Shown here: piece by piece, positions 19,133-28,188 of the stretch
How the letters are laid out: every line of letters begins with the position of its first letter
Position numbering within the stretch: position 1 is the first letter of the stretch
From: Zelonia costaricensis
Lineage: Eukaryota > Euglenozoa > Kinetoplastea > Trypanosomatida > Trypanosomatidae
DNA: 49,876 nucleotides
NCBI GenBank assembly: GCA_030849075.1
Contig: JASAOO010003378.1
Coordinates: forward strand, 1-49,876
Direction of reading: 5' to 3'
Position numbers and translations under genes: made by a program
The notes under the pieces: model-generated
What the model was told of the DNA's origin: nothing
What the model saw: the letters and a program-made list of their open reading frames with translations, nothing else
Database searches by the model: none

Positions 19133-19133
19133 N
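19133..19133. other. Ambiguous base (n)
   Basis: A single undetermined base sits nine bases upstream of the chosen aldo/keto reductase start codon, next to a run of C. It probably marks an assembly join or an unresolved homopolymer. It does not affect the chosen coding sequence, but it makes the upstream frame unreliable. Confidence 0.95.
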
Positions 19134-19137
19134 CCCC

Positions 19138-19163
19138 CTACACAGAGGAAGGCAGAGAGGGAG
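19138..19163 (-). promoter_or_regulatory. Predicted spliced-leader acceptor for AKR
   Basis: On the minus strand a C/T tract (complement of about 19142-19162) leads into TAG at 19138-19140. This leaves a leader of only about 13 nt before the AKR start codon, which supports the chosen start over the longer open frame. Confidence 0.45.
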
Positions 19164-19588
19164 GTGCCGCGGGTGCACGGCACGACGACATCGGACAGAT
19201 GCTCCGCCTTTATTATGTTCTACTTTCCTTGGGAAGGGTTTGCCCCATTCGTGTGCGTTCACCGTGACATCAAGGAGCGACTAAGTCTGTGATGGGATGG
19301 GAGATGGGAGACAGGTGGTGGTGGTGGTGATGGCGGCGGCGGCGGCGGCGAAACGGAGAACAACGCAGTGGTGGAGTCGACACACACACAGACACGTGTG
19401 GCGCCGCCCCCCCCCCCCCACCACCACCACCCGGGTGCATTGCCGGGAGACGCACGTGCACTGCACTCGTCTTTACCTCAAGTGACCACGAGTCGGGGAG
19501 CGAGGGAGGGAAGGGGGCTTCGATTGGGGATCGGAGAGTGAGTTGCGAAGGTGCAAGCGCCCTCCTGTCCGCACATAGATAGCCACCT

Positions 19589-19614
19589 ACACACACACAC
19601 ACACACACACACAC
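19589..19614. repeat. (CA)n microsatellite
   Basis: A pure AC dinucleotide array of 26 bases lies just downstream of the J-protein stop codon. Confidence 0.9.
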
Positions 19615-19625
19615 GACAAGCACCC

Positions 19626-21527
19626 TTATTGCGCGTCCCTTCCACGTTGCTGCTGCTGCTGCTGGTAGTCCCGCATCGAGTTCATCAGCTGATCGAGCGT
19701 CGCCTTGCTCGCTCCCTTGTAGGGCTGGCCGTACTGCACAAATGTGTCCGCCAGCGCCGCGAGTGCGTCGCGCCGTCGCGCCACCTCGGCAGGTGGCAGC
19801 TGCGGGTCGTACAGCACCATGAGCGCCACCGTGCGCGCCGTGGCCTCGATCTCGGCCGCGGAGGTGTACCAGACGAGATCGACCATGGCCTCTGAGTTCT
19901 TGAAGGTCTGCCCGCGCAGCGAGGCGAGGTACTTCAACTTGCGCCGCTGCACCCGCCAACGATGCGGCCCGGCGATGCTGAGGTAGAACCTGGCGCGGGA
20001 GAGCGCCAGGCTCGGCAGTGCCACAGGCTGCGGCGCCCCGGCAGCAGACGTGGCAGCCTCCATGTCGTAGTAGGCGACAGCCCGCCGGTACTCGTGCCCA
20101 ACAGCGTGAAGCACCTCCTTGGCGAGGCCGACGTTCAGCAACTTGCGCAGCTGCACTGCCACCGCCCCGCCTCGCCACGGACCGCTGCTGCCACTGCTGC
20201 CGCGCGGCGCGACGTCGGCAGACGCTGCTGGGTCGTAATGCGCCAGGTAGCTCTTCAAGAGCTCGTCGCGGCACTGCTCGTACATGCGCTGCTTCTGCAC
20301 CGCCAGCTCCTCGGCGAGGTAGTCGAGCCCATCCGTCACGCGCTGCGCGAAGCTCCCGAGACAGACGTCGCCCATGAGGCGGTGCATCTCCTCGCCACCG
20401 AAGACGGCCCGCAGCGCCTCCCGCTTCTTGGCACCCGTGTCATCCACCCCCTTCGCGCCGCCGAGGTCGAACTTCTTGCGCTTCAGCGGGTTCGACAGCA
20501 CCCGGTACGCCTTCGTCACCCGGTCGAACTGCTGCGCGGCATCGGGGCTGGGGTTGCGGTCGGGGTGGATGTGCAGCGCCATCTTGGTGTACGCCTCCTT
20601 GACCTGCCGCGCCGTCGCGTCGGGCGAGAGGCCGAGAAGGCCGTAGTAGTCCTCATCGCCCACGACGCCGCGCTTGCCCTCGTAGCGCGCGGTTCGCTTA
20701 CGACTGTCCTTCTCACGGCGCGACACCCGCTTCATCGCCCGCTCCCGCATCGTGGCCGCGTCGTCGCAGTGGTGCAGCAGCGGGTGTTGGGCCCCTGCCG
20801 CCCCTTGCGGGACCTCGTAGCGGCACGCAAGTCCGTTCCACACCCACGCCCGCGCCCGTGCAGAGGAAGCCGGGACGGCGCCGCACCCCGACGTCAGTGC
20901 CGGCCGGCGATTCGTGCAGTAGTACAGCGGGGCAGCCACGCCGCCGTAGTAGGCGCTGAGCACCACCTGCTGGGCGGCCGCGTACTGGGCACAGGCGAAG
21001 AAGATGCCGCCCCACAGCAGCCCGTAGAACGGCGCCGTACCGAGTGCCAGCGGTGTCGTGCCGAGCCGCAGCCGCTCCAGCGACACGGCGACGAGGACCA
21101 GCGGCGACACGACGAAGCCGACAACGGAGTTGAGGGCCGCGCCGCCGACACCGCGCAGGAGGGAGCGGCTCGGCCGGGTGGCCAGCACGACACGGCTCTC
21201 GTCTGCCTCCTCGCGCCTGCGGCGTCGCACCCACTCCATCTCCGCCTCCGTCATGAGTCTGAAGCGCCCCGCACCGGTACCACCGGCGTCAGCGGGGCCG
21301 GTCTGGCCACGGACGAGCATGCGCTGCACCCACCCCGCCCCCGCCGCGGAGGACGACGGGGATGTCGTGGACCCGCCGCCGCTGCCTGCAGCGGCGTCGG
21401 CCGTCGGCGCCGGAGCGGCGCCGGTCATGACCGCCATCGCGGCGGCAGACACCGTCGTCGAAGGGCAGTGCGCCGCGACGGCGGTGATGTTCTGCAGCAC
21501 AAAGCGCCGCATGGTGAAGCCCGACAT
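19626..21527 (-). CDS. Membrane-associated J-domain (DnaJ-like) protein
   Basis: This 633-residue protein is a J-domain co-chaperone that should stimulate the ATPase of an Hsp70 partner. The J domain lies near residues 298-360. It begins DYYGLLGLSPDATARQVKEA, has the essential HPD tripeptide near 318-320 and ends YRVLSNPLKRKKFD. N-terminal to it are two hydrophobic stretches near 132-152 and 163-198 that could span a membrane. C-terminal to it is a helical region resembling the DnaJ-X domain that follows the J domain in some eukaryotic proteins; that resemblance is by eye. There is no Cys-rich zinc-finger region, so it is a type III J-protein. The N-terminus has an alternative methionine at residue 6 (MRRFVLQN), and a weak organellar presequence is possible. 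A six-Gln run lies near the C-terminus. The membrane involved (ER or mitochondrion) is uncertain. Confidence 0.87.
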   Translation of the reverse strand: MSGFTMRRFVLQNITAVAAHCPSTTVSAAAMAVMTGAAPAPTADAAAGSGGGSTTSPSSSAAGAGWVQRMLVRGQTGPADAGGTGAGRFRLMTEAEMEWVRRRRREEADESRVVLATRPSRSLLRGVGGAALNSVVGFVVSPLVLVAVSLERLRLGTTPLALGTAPFYGLLWGGIFFACAQYAAAQQVVLSAYYGGVAAPLYYCTNRRPALTSGCGAVPASSARARAWVWNGLACRYEVPQGAAGAQHPLLHHCDDAATMRERAMKRVSRREKDSRKRTARYEGKRGVVGDEDYYGLLGLSPDATARQVKEAYTKMALHIHPDRNPSPDAAQQFDRVTKAYRVLSNPLKRKKFDLGGAKGVDDTGAKKREALRAVFGGEEMHRLMGDVCLGSFAQRVTDGLDYLAEELAVQKQRMYEQCRDELLKSYLAHYDPAASADVAPRGSSGSSGPWRGGAVAVQLRKLLNVGLAKEVLHAVGHEYRRAVAYYDMEAATSAAGAPQPVALPSLALSRARFYLSIAGPHRWRVQRRKLKYLASLRGQTFKNSEAMVDLVWYTSAAEIEATARTVALMVLYDPQLPPAEVARRRDALAALADTFVQYGQPYKGASKATLDQLMNSMRDYQQQQQQRGRDAQ

Positions 21528-22340
21528 GGCTGGAGAATGGGACTCAGAAAGGGGGGGGGTGGGGGCTGCGGGGTTGCGGGGTGGAACGGGGAGGGAGTCG
21601 TGGCGCAGAGCTCAATGTGAGGCAGCGCAAGGGAGCGGAGAAGCCGTGTCCACGTATGTGTGTGTGTGTGTGTGAAGAGGGTGGGAGCAAGGTGCAGGGT
21701 GTGTCTGTGACTGCTGCTGCTGCTGCGCCAACGGTGACGAGTGGCGTGGGAGTATGCGAGAAGACAAGAATCAGATAGCGGTGACTGAAGAGTTTAATAA
21801 GCGGGGCGATGCGGCGCCCTGTTGAAACTGGAAAGCAGCGCGTGGCAGCACACACGTGCCTCAGCCAGCCGGTGGGAAGCATGTTGAACTCGTTGCTCTC
21901 GACGGGGTCCAAGATCGTCGTCTGGGCACGCCCTCTCGACAGGCGCGGCTCGGCTCGTGTCTGCTACACACGGCGACGCTGATCGCACGCGCGCGTTTCA
22001 TGCTGGGAGACGAATGCTCGGCCACAGCGATGTCGAGCACACGCTCGGGTAGAGAGCGCGGGTTGTGTTCGCTTTCGGGAGGGGGTGGGGAGGGCCGTAG
22101 GCCTGAGTCTATCCAAGCGCGGAATGCGGGGTCTAAAGTGGGAAGGCGAGGGCGGAGGGGGGAGGAGGCGCGGATGGGACGGCTGCAAGTCCGTTGCGCC
22201 CGGCACCTCGTGAAAGACAGGAGAGAAACAAACGCACAAGACGAAGAAGGGCACGGAGAAGGAAGGAACGCGAAAAGGAGCTCTATTGAGGCAGGGAGGT
22301 GTATGGGTGGGGGGGGGGCAAGCGTCTTTCGCCTTCGCTT
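21528..22340. other. Spacer: J-protein leader and downstream region of the 1906-residue gene
   Basis: It contains a G run at 21551-21559 that forms the pyrimidine tract of the predicted J-protein acceptor, a (GT)n array at 21657-21674, a CTG array near 21712-21725 and a G run near 22309-22318. The middle (about 21780-22080) is of ordinary complexity but has no convincing frame. No gene is seen. Confidence 0.65.
21543..21565 (-). promoter_or_regulatory. Predicted spliced-leader acceptor for the J-protein gene
   Basis: On the minus strand a C-rich tract plus TTT is followed by GAG at 21543-21545, giving a leader of about 15 nt. A CAG still closer to the start codon is an alternative. Confidence 0.4.
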
Positions 22341-25300
22341 TCACATGTGGAAGGCCTGCATGACGTTTTCCTTGCCCTGGCGGATCTGCAGGTCTAGGGC
22401 GTACTGCACGGCGTCGGTGAGCTCGCGGTGGAAGCTGTTGAGGTTCATGGGCCGGAAGCGGAGCAGATCACGCTCCGCCTCCTGCAACGCCGTCGCGGCC
22501 GCGGCGACATCCAAGCCGTGAAGAGACTGCCGCGCCGCCGCACCCAGCACATCACGCGGGAGCGCCCTGCCACTATGGTTGCTCGATGTTGCCGTTGGGG
22601 CACCGGTGCGAGGGACAGCGCCGCGCTGCTCACGGCGCCGGTGCGCGTCGGCGACGGCGGCACGCGACTCGGCGAAGAAGTTCTGCAAGGTGCTCTCCGC
22701 GACACTGGAGGCGCGGTAGATGGGGTAGCGGCGGCGCATCACGGTGTGGACCTGCTCGGTCTTCTGCTGACGCTGCCGAAGCTGAGTGTCCGTCTCGGTG
22801 GCGTAGTGGCCGCCCCCGTGGCTGGGGTCGCCCGGGTCCGCCAGCGGGTCGGTGCGGCGCAGTGCGCTCTGAAAGAAGCTGGGCCGGCGCTGAATCGACG
22901 TGATGGAGGCACGCGACGCCGACAGCGGCTCGCCCCTGCTGGCGGATGTCGCGGCAGCGCCGGGATTCTGGAAGGCGGTGAAGGCGGCAAGTTGCTGTTG
23001 CAGGCGGGCCTGCGAGGGGTCTAGCGACGACGTGGAGCCGCTCGCGCGCCCAGACGCCGTCATCGCCACGCTCTCGGCGCCAGCAGCCGTGGATGCGCGT
23101 GGGGACATGGCGGAGGCCCCGGCCAGGGGCCCGGCGCTCGCAGCGGCCTGCTTCACCGCCTGCATGCCAGCCGGGTCGCTCACGCTGTAGCCAAGCAACG
23201 AGAAGATGCGGTAGCGCAGCGCCTCCAGCTCGATCATGTCCGGCACGGATCCGCTCAGCTGCGACGCCGTGCCGCTGAGCACGAAAGCCACGACGAGGTC
23301 GCCGTAGTCGTCCGCGGTGGGTACGCCGTGCTCGTTCACCGTCACCGGGCCGCGCCGCTGCGACGAGGCCGCGACGCGCCGAGCCCGCTCCCGCAGGTTC
23401 GCGCGGCGCTGCTCCGCCTCCAGCTTCGCCTCGCCGCGCAGCTTCGAGCCGCCGCTGAGCAACTTGAAGAGCGGATCGGACGCGTTGACGGCGAGGCGGC
23501 CCAGCTCCGCCGCCTTTTCCCTTGCCTGCTTCTGCAGCAGCACCTTTGGGTCAGCGGCAGTGTCGTCCGCGTCGCGCGGTGGCAGCGGCGGCAGCACGTG
23601 CACCGTCTCGCCCTTGCCAAACGCGTACACGTGCGACTTCTGCGCCACGACAGCGCGCAGCACGACGCACAGCTCCTGCTCCCCCTTCATGAAGCGTGGA
23701 TCACCGTGGCCGAACGGGGTCGCCGGCTTGGTGAAGCGGGCACGCGGCGGCGGCGGCGGGCCAGAGCGGGAGGCGCGCGCCGAGTTCCCGACGTCCGTCG
23801 GCGTGGTGGTCGCTCTTGGGTCAGCGCCCGGGGTCATCGACTCCCGCTGCTGTTGCTGCAGGTCCTCCATCGCGACGAGCACGGAGCTGCGCCGTAGCGC
23901 CGGGGAAGGGGCAGCGGCGGCGAGAGCCGCGGCAGCGCTTGCCTCGGCCGGCGTCACGACCTTTACCGGCGGACGCGCAATGCGGACGCGCGGCACCTGG
24001 CCAACCGCCCCCGCGCCACCGCCCGCCTCGGAGCCGCGGCGCTGCGGCGGTGCTGGTGGCGCGGTTGCGTCCTCCGTGCGAGGCCCCTCGGGCCCCGCGA
24101 CGGTGCTGGCCTGGCGCCCCGCCCCCAGCGGCGCCCCACCCAGGAGCCACGCCCCGCCGCTCTCCCACTGCCGCAGGCGCCGCGTGCTGCTCGCCGCCGG
24201 CGTGCGCGGGCCGTCGTCAAGCGCGTCGTCCGCGACGAGCGAGGCCTCGGTGCTGGGCAGCGGCGGCCCGGCGAGGCTGGTGAAGCTGGCTCGCGAGAAG
24301 GACCGGGTTGGCGACAATGACGGCCTGGCGCCGGGGTGCGCGGACGACGGCGGTGCGGTGCCGTGCGTGTCGTAGCTCATCCGCCGCATTGCCGTCGACG
24401 AGAGCGTCTGCATCAGCCGCGCCTCGATGGCGCTCGGGCGCCGCTGCAGTGGGTGCTGATCGTCGTGTGTGGCCTGACTCGGGGGCGTCTCCTGCCCGGC
24501 CTCTGCCGTGGCGAGGTACGCCCGGGTGGGGGCGACCGTGCCGTCGCTCAAAGAGCCGGCGCGACGCGTCTGCCCGCGACCGGTGCCGCCGCCGCCCCCG
24601 CCAGCCGTGCCGCTGCGACCCCCACCATCCCGCGACTCATCGGGGGAGCCGCGGAACGTGCTGGCCGAGTGGCTGCGCAGGCGCTCTCGCGCGGTGGCGG
24701 TCCCGCCGCCCTCGTGACCGTCGCTCTGCGGCTGCGAGCGGGAGCGGGAGGTGCGGCTCGCCGGCGCCGCAGCGGCGAAGAAGGACGGCCGCGACATCGG
24801 GGTTGCGCCCTCGTTGTAGAAGACGGTCGAGCCCGTCATGGGCGCCGGTAAGAGACTTTGCCGCGACCGCTTGCGCTGCTCGGCCAGCTGCTGCTCCTCC
24901 TGCGCCGCCGCCTCGCCCACCTCGGCCTCCGTGGGGTTGTAGAAGACGAGCTCAATGCAGTTGCCCTTGTCCACGACGGGGCTGTACTCGGTGAGCGGCC
25001 CCACGCGGAGCAGACTCGGCAGCGCCCCGAGCGCGCGCATGTACAGCACGGCGGACAGCAGCACCTTGGCCGCGTACGTGAGCTCGCAGAAGACCTCGCC
25101 AGGCGGCGCGGCAACCTGCAGCACCGACTCCAGCGACCCCGGCCGCGTGGTGGAGAAGGTCGTGCCCCCGCGCAAGATGCCCTGCATCGCATCCATCGCC
25201 GATAAGTACGCGCGGCGGCGCGCCGTGACATCGATGGTGTCCTGGGCGAGATGCTCGCACGCCAGGAGCGAGAGCGGGTCACTCAGGACGACCGCCTGGG

Positions 25301-28061
25301 ACGCCAGGGACTTGGCCGTGTTGCTGCCCGGCCCGTTCCTCGCCGACACCGACTCGGGGGCATCGCGCAGCGTTGGGTCAGTGCCCGCCTCTGCCGCGGA
25401 CGCGGGGGAGGCGCCTGCAGCAGTTGCGGCCCCTCCAGTGGCTCCCGCTGATGCCTCGGGGGGCCGCCACCCAGCCGCGTCGTCCACGCCGGTGTCGGCG
25501 TCGGCGCTGGCGCTCAGCGCCGCCGGCAGTATGCGCTGCTCCACGTGCTCGGGGTGCAGCACGCACTGGAACGGGGCGTGGTAGTCCATGCTGGCTGCCG
25601 CGCTCAAAGCCCGAGCCTCCAGCGTGCCCGCGTCTCTCCCATCAGCGGCACCGCGCGAGCCCTTCTTCGCCTCGTAGTCCGCTGCAGCGGGCGAGATCGG
25701 GAGGTTTGTGGGGCGCGGCGGGCTTCCGCCCGGCGGACGGCTGAGGGCGGCGACCACGGCGGCCTGCTGCGCCTCCTGCGCGGATGCGGACTTCGCCAGC
25801 GCCCACACGGGTGCCGCCTGCGACGGGTCCGGCAGCAACACGTTTGCCGGCGGCCGCCACCACCCGTCCAGGGCACCCCCCGTCGCGCTGCGCCGCAGCA
25901 GCACGGCGGACTCGGTGGCGGCCGCGAGGTCCGTCATGGAGGCCGAGGCCGCCGCCGTGGCGGACGTGGGTGGCGCGAAGACGTTGAGGTTGGGGTGGCG
26001 GGCGAGGAGCAAGGCGGCGCGGCTCTCACTCGTCGCAGTGCGCGACGCGAGCTGGGCACGGCGGCTCCGCTGCGACGCGGCGAGGAGATCGCGCAGGAGG
26101 CGGTCCTGCTCCGCCTCGGCCTTCTCCGCCGCGGTGAGCTCGCGTGACGTTGGCGGCCCGTCGTAGGGTGCTGTGGTCGTCTGCGCCGCGGACCCCGGCT
26201 CCGTCGTGACGGACGGCGGTGCCAGGGGTGCGGCGGCGGGGGTGGCGGCGTTTGGGGATGATGCCGGTGGTGGTGGTGGTGGTGGCGGCGCTGCTCCCCC
26301 TGCAGCCGCGTCCGTCCCTGCTGCCGCTGGTTGTGGTGGGAGCGCTCCCGGTGAAGCCGCAGCTGGGGCGGCGGTGCCGGCTGCCGTGCCAGCGAGCGGC
26401 GGTGGTGGGGGAAGGTCAGGGGTCGCTGCCGCTGCTGATGCTACCGCCGATGGGGGCGGCACCGCGGCTGTAGGCGGCGGTGGCGGAGGCGAGACTTGGG
26501 CCGATGGGGCCGCGGTGGTAGTTCCCTCACCCGGCGGCGGTGGAGAGAATATGCCAGTCACCTCGCTTGTTAGTGGGGCCGCTGGTGTGGCTGCCGTCGC
26601 GGCCGTGGTCGTCGCTGTGGTCGCCGCGGCCGCTCCGGGCGGCTGGGGTGGTGGTGGTGGTGGTGGCGTGGATGCGGGCGTTGGGCTGACGGACTCGAAC
26701 GTGACGACGCCCGGCATGCGGAAGGACTTGAGGTTCGCGTACATGCCCGTGCTCGTCTCCGGGTCCTCCTCGCGGACGCGGCGTGCGCCTGGCAGAACAA
26801 TTGCGTCGTCCGCCAGGCACCGGTCCGCCTGCACCTCCCCGGCAACCCCAGTGGGCACGTTCGATGGTGCCGCCTGCAGCCGCATCCGCAGCACGTCCTG
26901 AGGCCTCAGCGCCCCCAGCGGCCGCCCGTCCCCGTCGCCCGCCCCCGCCCATGGCCAGCGCCCTGAGGCCGCCCCCCGGCTGACCGAGCGGCGCGCCTGC
27001 AGGAAGGAGGATGCGTGCGCCATCGCGGCCGACGCCGTCTCGGCCGCCGTGCCCCCCTCGTGCCGCGTGGCCGCCGCGAGCTGCTCAATGACGCTGCCAC
27101 GACGGGCGGAAGGTTGTGCGGCGGCCGCCACGCCGCCAAGCGGGGTTTCCCCGCCGAGTGCGGCGGCTGCGGGGGGTGGCGGCGCGGTGGCCGACTGGCG
27201 AGTCGCCGACCCACGGGGCCGGATGCGGCGTGCCGTGTTGGCCTCCGCGGAGATGGCGAGCACCCCGCCGTCCACGGCGCCAACAGACGCTGGGGCAGCA
27301 GTGGACGTGGACGGCGGGGGTGGGGACCTTCGGTGCGGCGGCTGCCGTGATGGTCCTCGCCCGGCGTAGAGCGGGTGTTGAGTGGTCTTGACCGCGTAGA
27401 CGCCCCCACCGACGCCGGCCGCGAGTCCCAGTCGACTCTGCGCCGCCGCTGCGGTCGCCGCACCGACACGTGCTGCGACGCGGGGGCGGCTGTGCTGCGT
27501 CCCGGCGGGGCCGCGGCCCGACCCGGACGACCACACCTCGCCGCCGCTACTCAGCTGCGGTGAGCCACCGGGAGAAAGAAGGAGGTGGTGGCGGTAGCTC
27601 TGCTGCTGCTGCGGCGGCTTCTGGGCGGTGAGGGGGGCGAAGACGGCGGAGGCGCCGGGGTGCGGCAGGCCCGGGCTGAAGGCGCTGGAGAGCGTCGGCG
27701 CATTCAGCTCGCGCAGCGAAAGCGGTGCCGCGCCGGAGCGGCGGTGTGCGCTCGTCGAGGTGTTCGCGCGCTTCGGCGACAAGGCGGGTGTTCGGCGGCT
27801 GGCAGAGGCGGGGTACCTCGACGTGCCGGAGAGCGCCCCTGTGTTGCCGAAGCCGTCGCCACCGCCATGTCGCGCCGGCGCCGTCCCAGTGCTGCGCGGC
27901 CGCAGTGGACTCCGGCGGGTGACGGACGCCGCGGCGAGGCTCGAGGCCTCCGCGCCGGCGGAGCCGGGGTGGGGATAGTCACTCATGGATATAATCAGCG
28001 ACTTGAGGTCGTTGACGTAGAGCGTGTCCTGGCCGGGAGGGGGTGACAGTGCCCCCGACAT
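22341..28061 (-). CDS. Large Ala/Pro-rich protein, function unknown
   Basis: I do not recognise this 1906-residue protein. Most of it is Ala/Pro/Ser/Thr-rich and probably disordered, with several runs of six to eight prolines around residues 440-640 that look like profilin- or SH3-binding tracts. Ordered islands stand out. Residues about 930-1045 contain hydrophobic helices and the strand-like IELVFYNPTE. About 1449-1490 contains FMKGEQELCVVLRAVVAQ. About 1584-1624 contains YGDLVVAFVLSG and ELEALRYRIFSLLGY. The C-terminal 40 residues include SFHRELTDAVQYALDLQI. The very N-terminus (TLYVNDLKSLIISMSDYP) also looks ordered. The proline runs recall formin FH1 regions, but no FH2 domain follows, so I make no formin call. 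It may be a kinetoplastid-restricted cytoskeletal or scaffold protein; that is a guess. The start at 28061 is the first methionine of the frame. Confidence 0.8.
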   Translation of the reverse strand: MSGALSPPPGQDTLYVNDLKSLIISMSDYPHPGSAGAEASSLAAASVTRRSPLRPRSTGTAPARHGGGDGFGNTGALSGTSRYPASASRRTPALSPKRANTSTSAHRRSGAAPLSLRELNAPTLSSAFSPGLPHPGASAVFAPLTAQKPPQQQQSYRHHLLLSPGGSPQLSSGGEVWSSGSGRGPAGTQHSRPRVAARVGAATAAAAQSRLGLAAGVGGGVYAVKTTQHPLYAGRGPSRQPPHRRSPPPPSTSTAAPASVGAVDGGVLAISAEANTARRIRPRGSATRQSATAPPPPAAAALGGETPLGGVAAAAQPSARRGSVIEQLAAATRHEGGTAAETASAAMAHASSFLQARRSVSRGAASGRWPWAGAGDGDGRPLGALRPQDVLRMRLQAAPSNVPTGVAGEVQADRCLADDAIVLPGARRVREEDPETSTGMYANLKSFRMPGVVTFESVSPTPASTPPPPPPPQPPGAAAATTATTTAATAATPAAPLTSEVTGIFSPPPPGEGTTTAAPSAQVSPPPPPPTAAVPPPSAVASAAAATPDLPPPPPLAGTAAGTAAPAAASPGALPPQPAAAGTDAAAGGAAPPPPPPPPASSPNAATPAAAPLAPPSVTTEPGSAAQTTTAPYDGPPTSRELTAAEKAEAEQDRLLRDLLAASQRSRRAQLASRTATSESRAALLLARHPNLNVFAPPTSATAAASASMTDLAAATESAVLLRRSATGGALDGWWRPPANVLLPDPSQAAPVWALAKSASAQEAQQAAVVAALSRPPGGSPPRPTNLPISPAAADYEAKKGSRGAADGRDAGTLEARALSAAASMDYHAPFQCVLHPEHVEQRILPAALSASADADTGVDDAAGWRPPEASAGATGGAATAAGASPASAAEAGTDPTLRDAPESVSARNGPGSNTAKSLASQAVVLSDPLSLLACEHLAQDTIDVTARRRAYLSAMDAMQGILRGGTTFSTTRPGSLESVLQVAAPPGEVFCELTYAAKVLLSAVLYMRALGALPSLLRVGPLTEYSPVVDKGNCIELVFYNPTEAEVGEAAAQEEQQLAEQRKRSRQSLLPAPMTGSTVFYNEGATPMSRPSFFAAAAPASRTSRSRSQPQSDGHEGGGTATARERLRSHSASTFRGSPDESRDGGGRSGTAGGGGGGTGRGQTRRAGSLSDGTVAPTRAYLATAEAGQETPPSQATHDDQHPLQRRPSAIEARLMQTLSSTAMRRMSYDTHGTAPPSSAHPGARPSLSPTRSFSRASFTSLAGPPLPSTEASLVADDALDDGPRTPAASSTRRLRQWESGGAWLLGGAPLGAGRQASTVAGPEGPRTEDATAPPAPPQRRGSEAGGGAGAVGQVPRVRIARPPVKVVTPAEASAAAALAAAAPSPALRRSSVLVAMEDLQQQQRESMTPGADPRATTTPTDVGNSARASRSGPPPPPRARFTKPATPFGHGDPRFMKGEQELCVVLRAVVAQKSHVYAFGKGETVHVLPPLPPRDADDTAADPKVLLQKQAREKAAELGRLAVNASDPLFKLLSGGSKLRGEAKLEAEQRRANLRERARRVAASSQRRGPVTVNEHGVPTADDYGDLVVAFVLSGTASQLSGSVPDMIELEALRYRIFSLLGYSVSDPAGMQAVKQAAASAGPLAGASAMSPRASTAAGAESVAMTASGRASGSTSSLDPSQARLQQQLAAFTAFQNPGAAATSASRGEPLSASRASITSIQRRPSFFQSALRRTDPLADPGDPSHGGGHYATETDTQLRQRQQKTEQVHTVMRRRYPIYRASSVAESTLQNFFAESRAAVADAHRRREQRGAVPRTGAPTATSSNHSGRALPRDVLGAAARQSLHGLDVAAAATALQEAERDLLRFRPMNLNSFHRELTDAVQYALDLQIRQGKENVMQAFHM

Positions 28062-28114
28062 GTGTGCGCACCAGAGAGGAGTGCCGTGAGGGAAAGGCGG
28101 GAAGGGACGCAGGG

Positions 28115-28142
28115 CGGCGTGCGGAGGGCGTGCGGCACGCCG
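28115..28142 (-). repeat. Perfect inverted repeat in the leader of the 1906-residue gene
   Basis: CGGCGTGC at 28115-28122 is exactly complementary to GCACGCCG at 28135-28142, across a 12-base loop, and it lies 54 bases upstream of the start codon. The loop contains a second copy of GGCGTGC (28127-28133) that can pair with the same arm. Two mutually exclusive structures are therefore possible. Confidence 0.5.
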
Positions 28143-28161
28143 AGTCTACAAGAGAGGAGTA

Positions 28162-28188
28162 CTGGAAGAAGGTGTAGAGGGCGAGAAG
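28162..28188 (-). promoter_or_regulatory. Possible spliced-leader acceptor for the 1906-residue gene
   Basis: A short CTTCTTC tract on the minus strand ends in CAG at 28162-28164, which would give a leader of about 100 nt containing the inverted repeat. The tract is weak, so other sites are possible. Confidence 0.3.

Larger units (their letters stand above)
19125..19625. other. Spacer between AKR and J-protein genes
   Basis: The spacer holds a short predicted AKR leader and one ambiguous base at 19133. It also has a small GTGCCG/CGGCAC stem (19164-19169 with 19178-19183), a GGC/GGT-rich patch near 19318-19350, a C run near 19410-19422 and a (CA)n array at 19589-19614. No gene is seen. Confidence 0.65.

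Noticed and set aside
19962..21620. 552-codon plus-strand frame opposite the J-protein gene
   Set aside because: This is an Arg/Ala/His/Val-rich antisense shadow. The minus strand carries a clear J domain in the same place.
22341..28061. Formin call for the polyproline protein
   Set aside because: FH1-like proline runs are present but I see no FH2 domain after them; proline runs alone are not enough.
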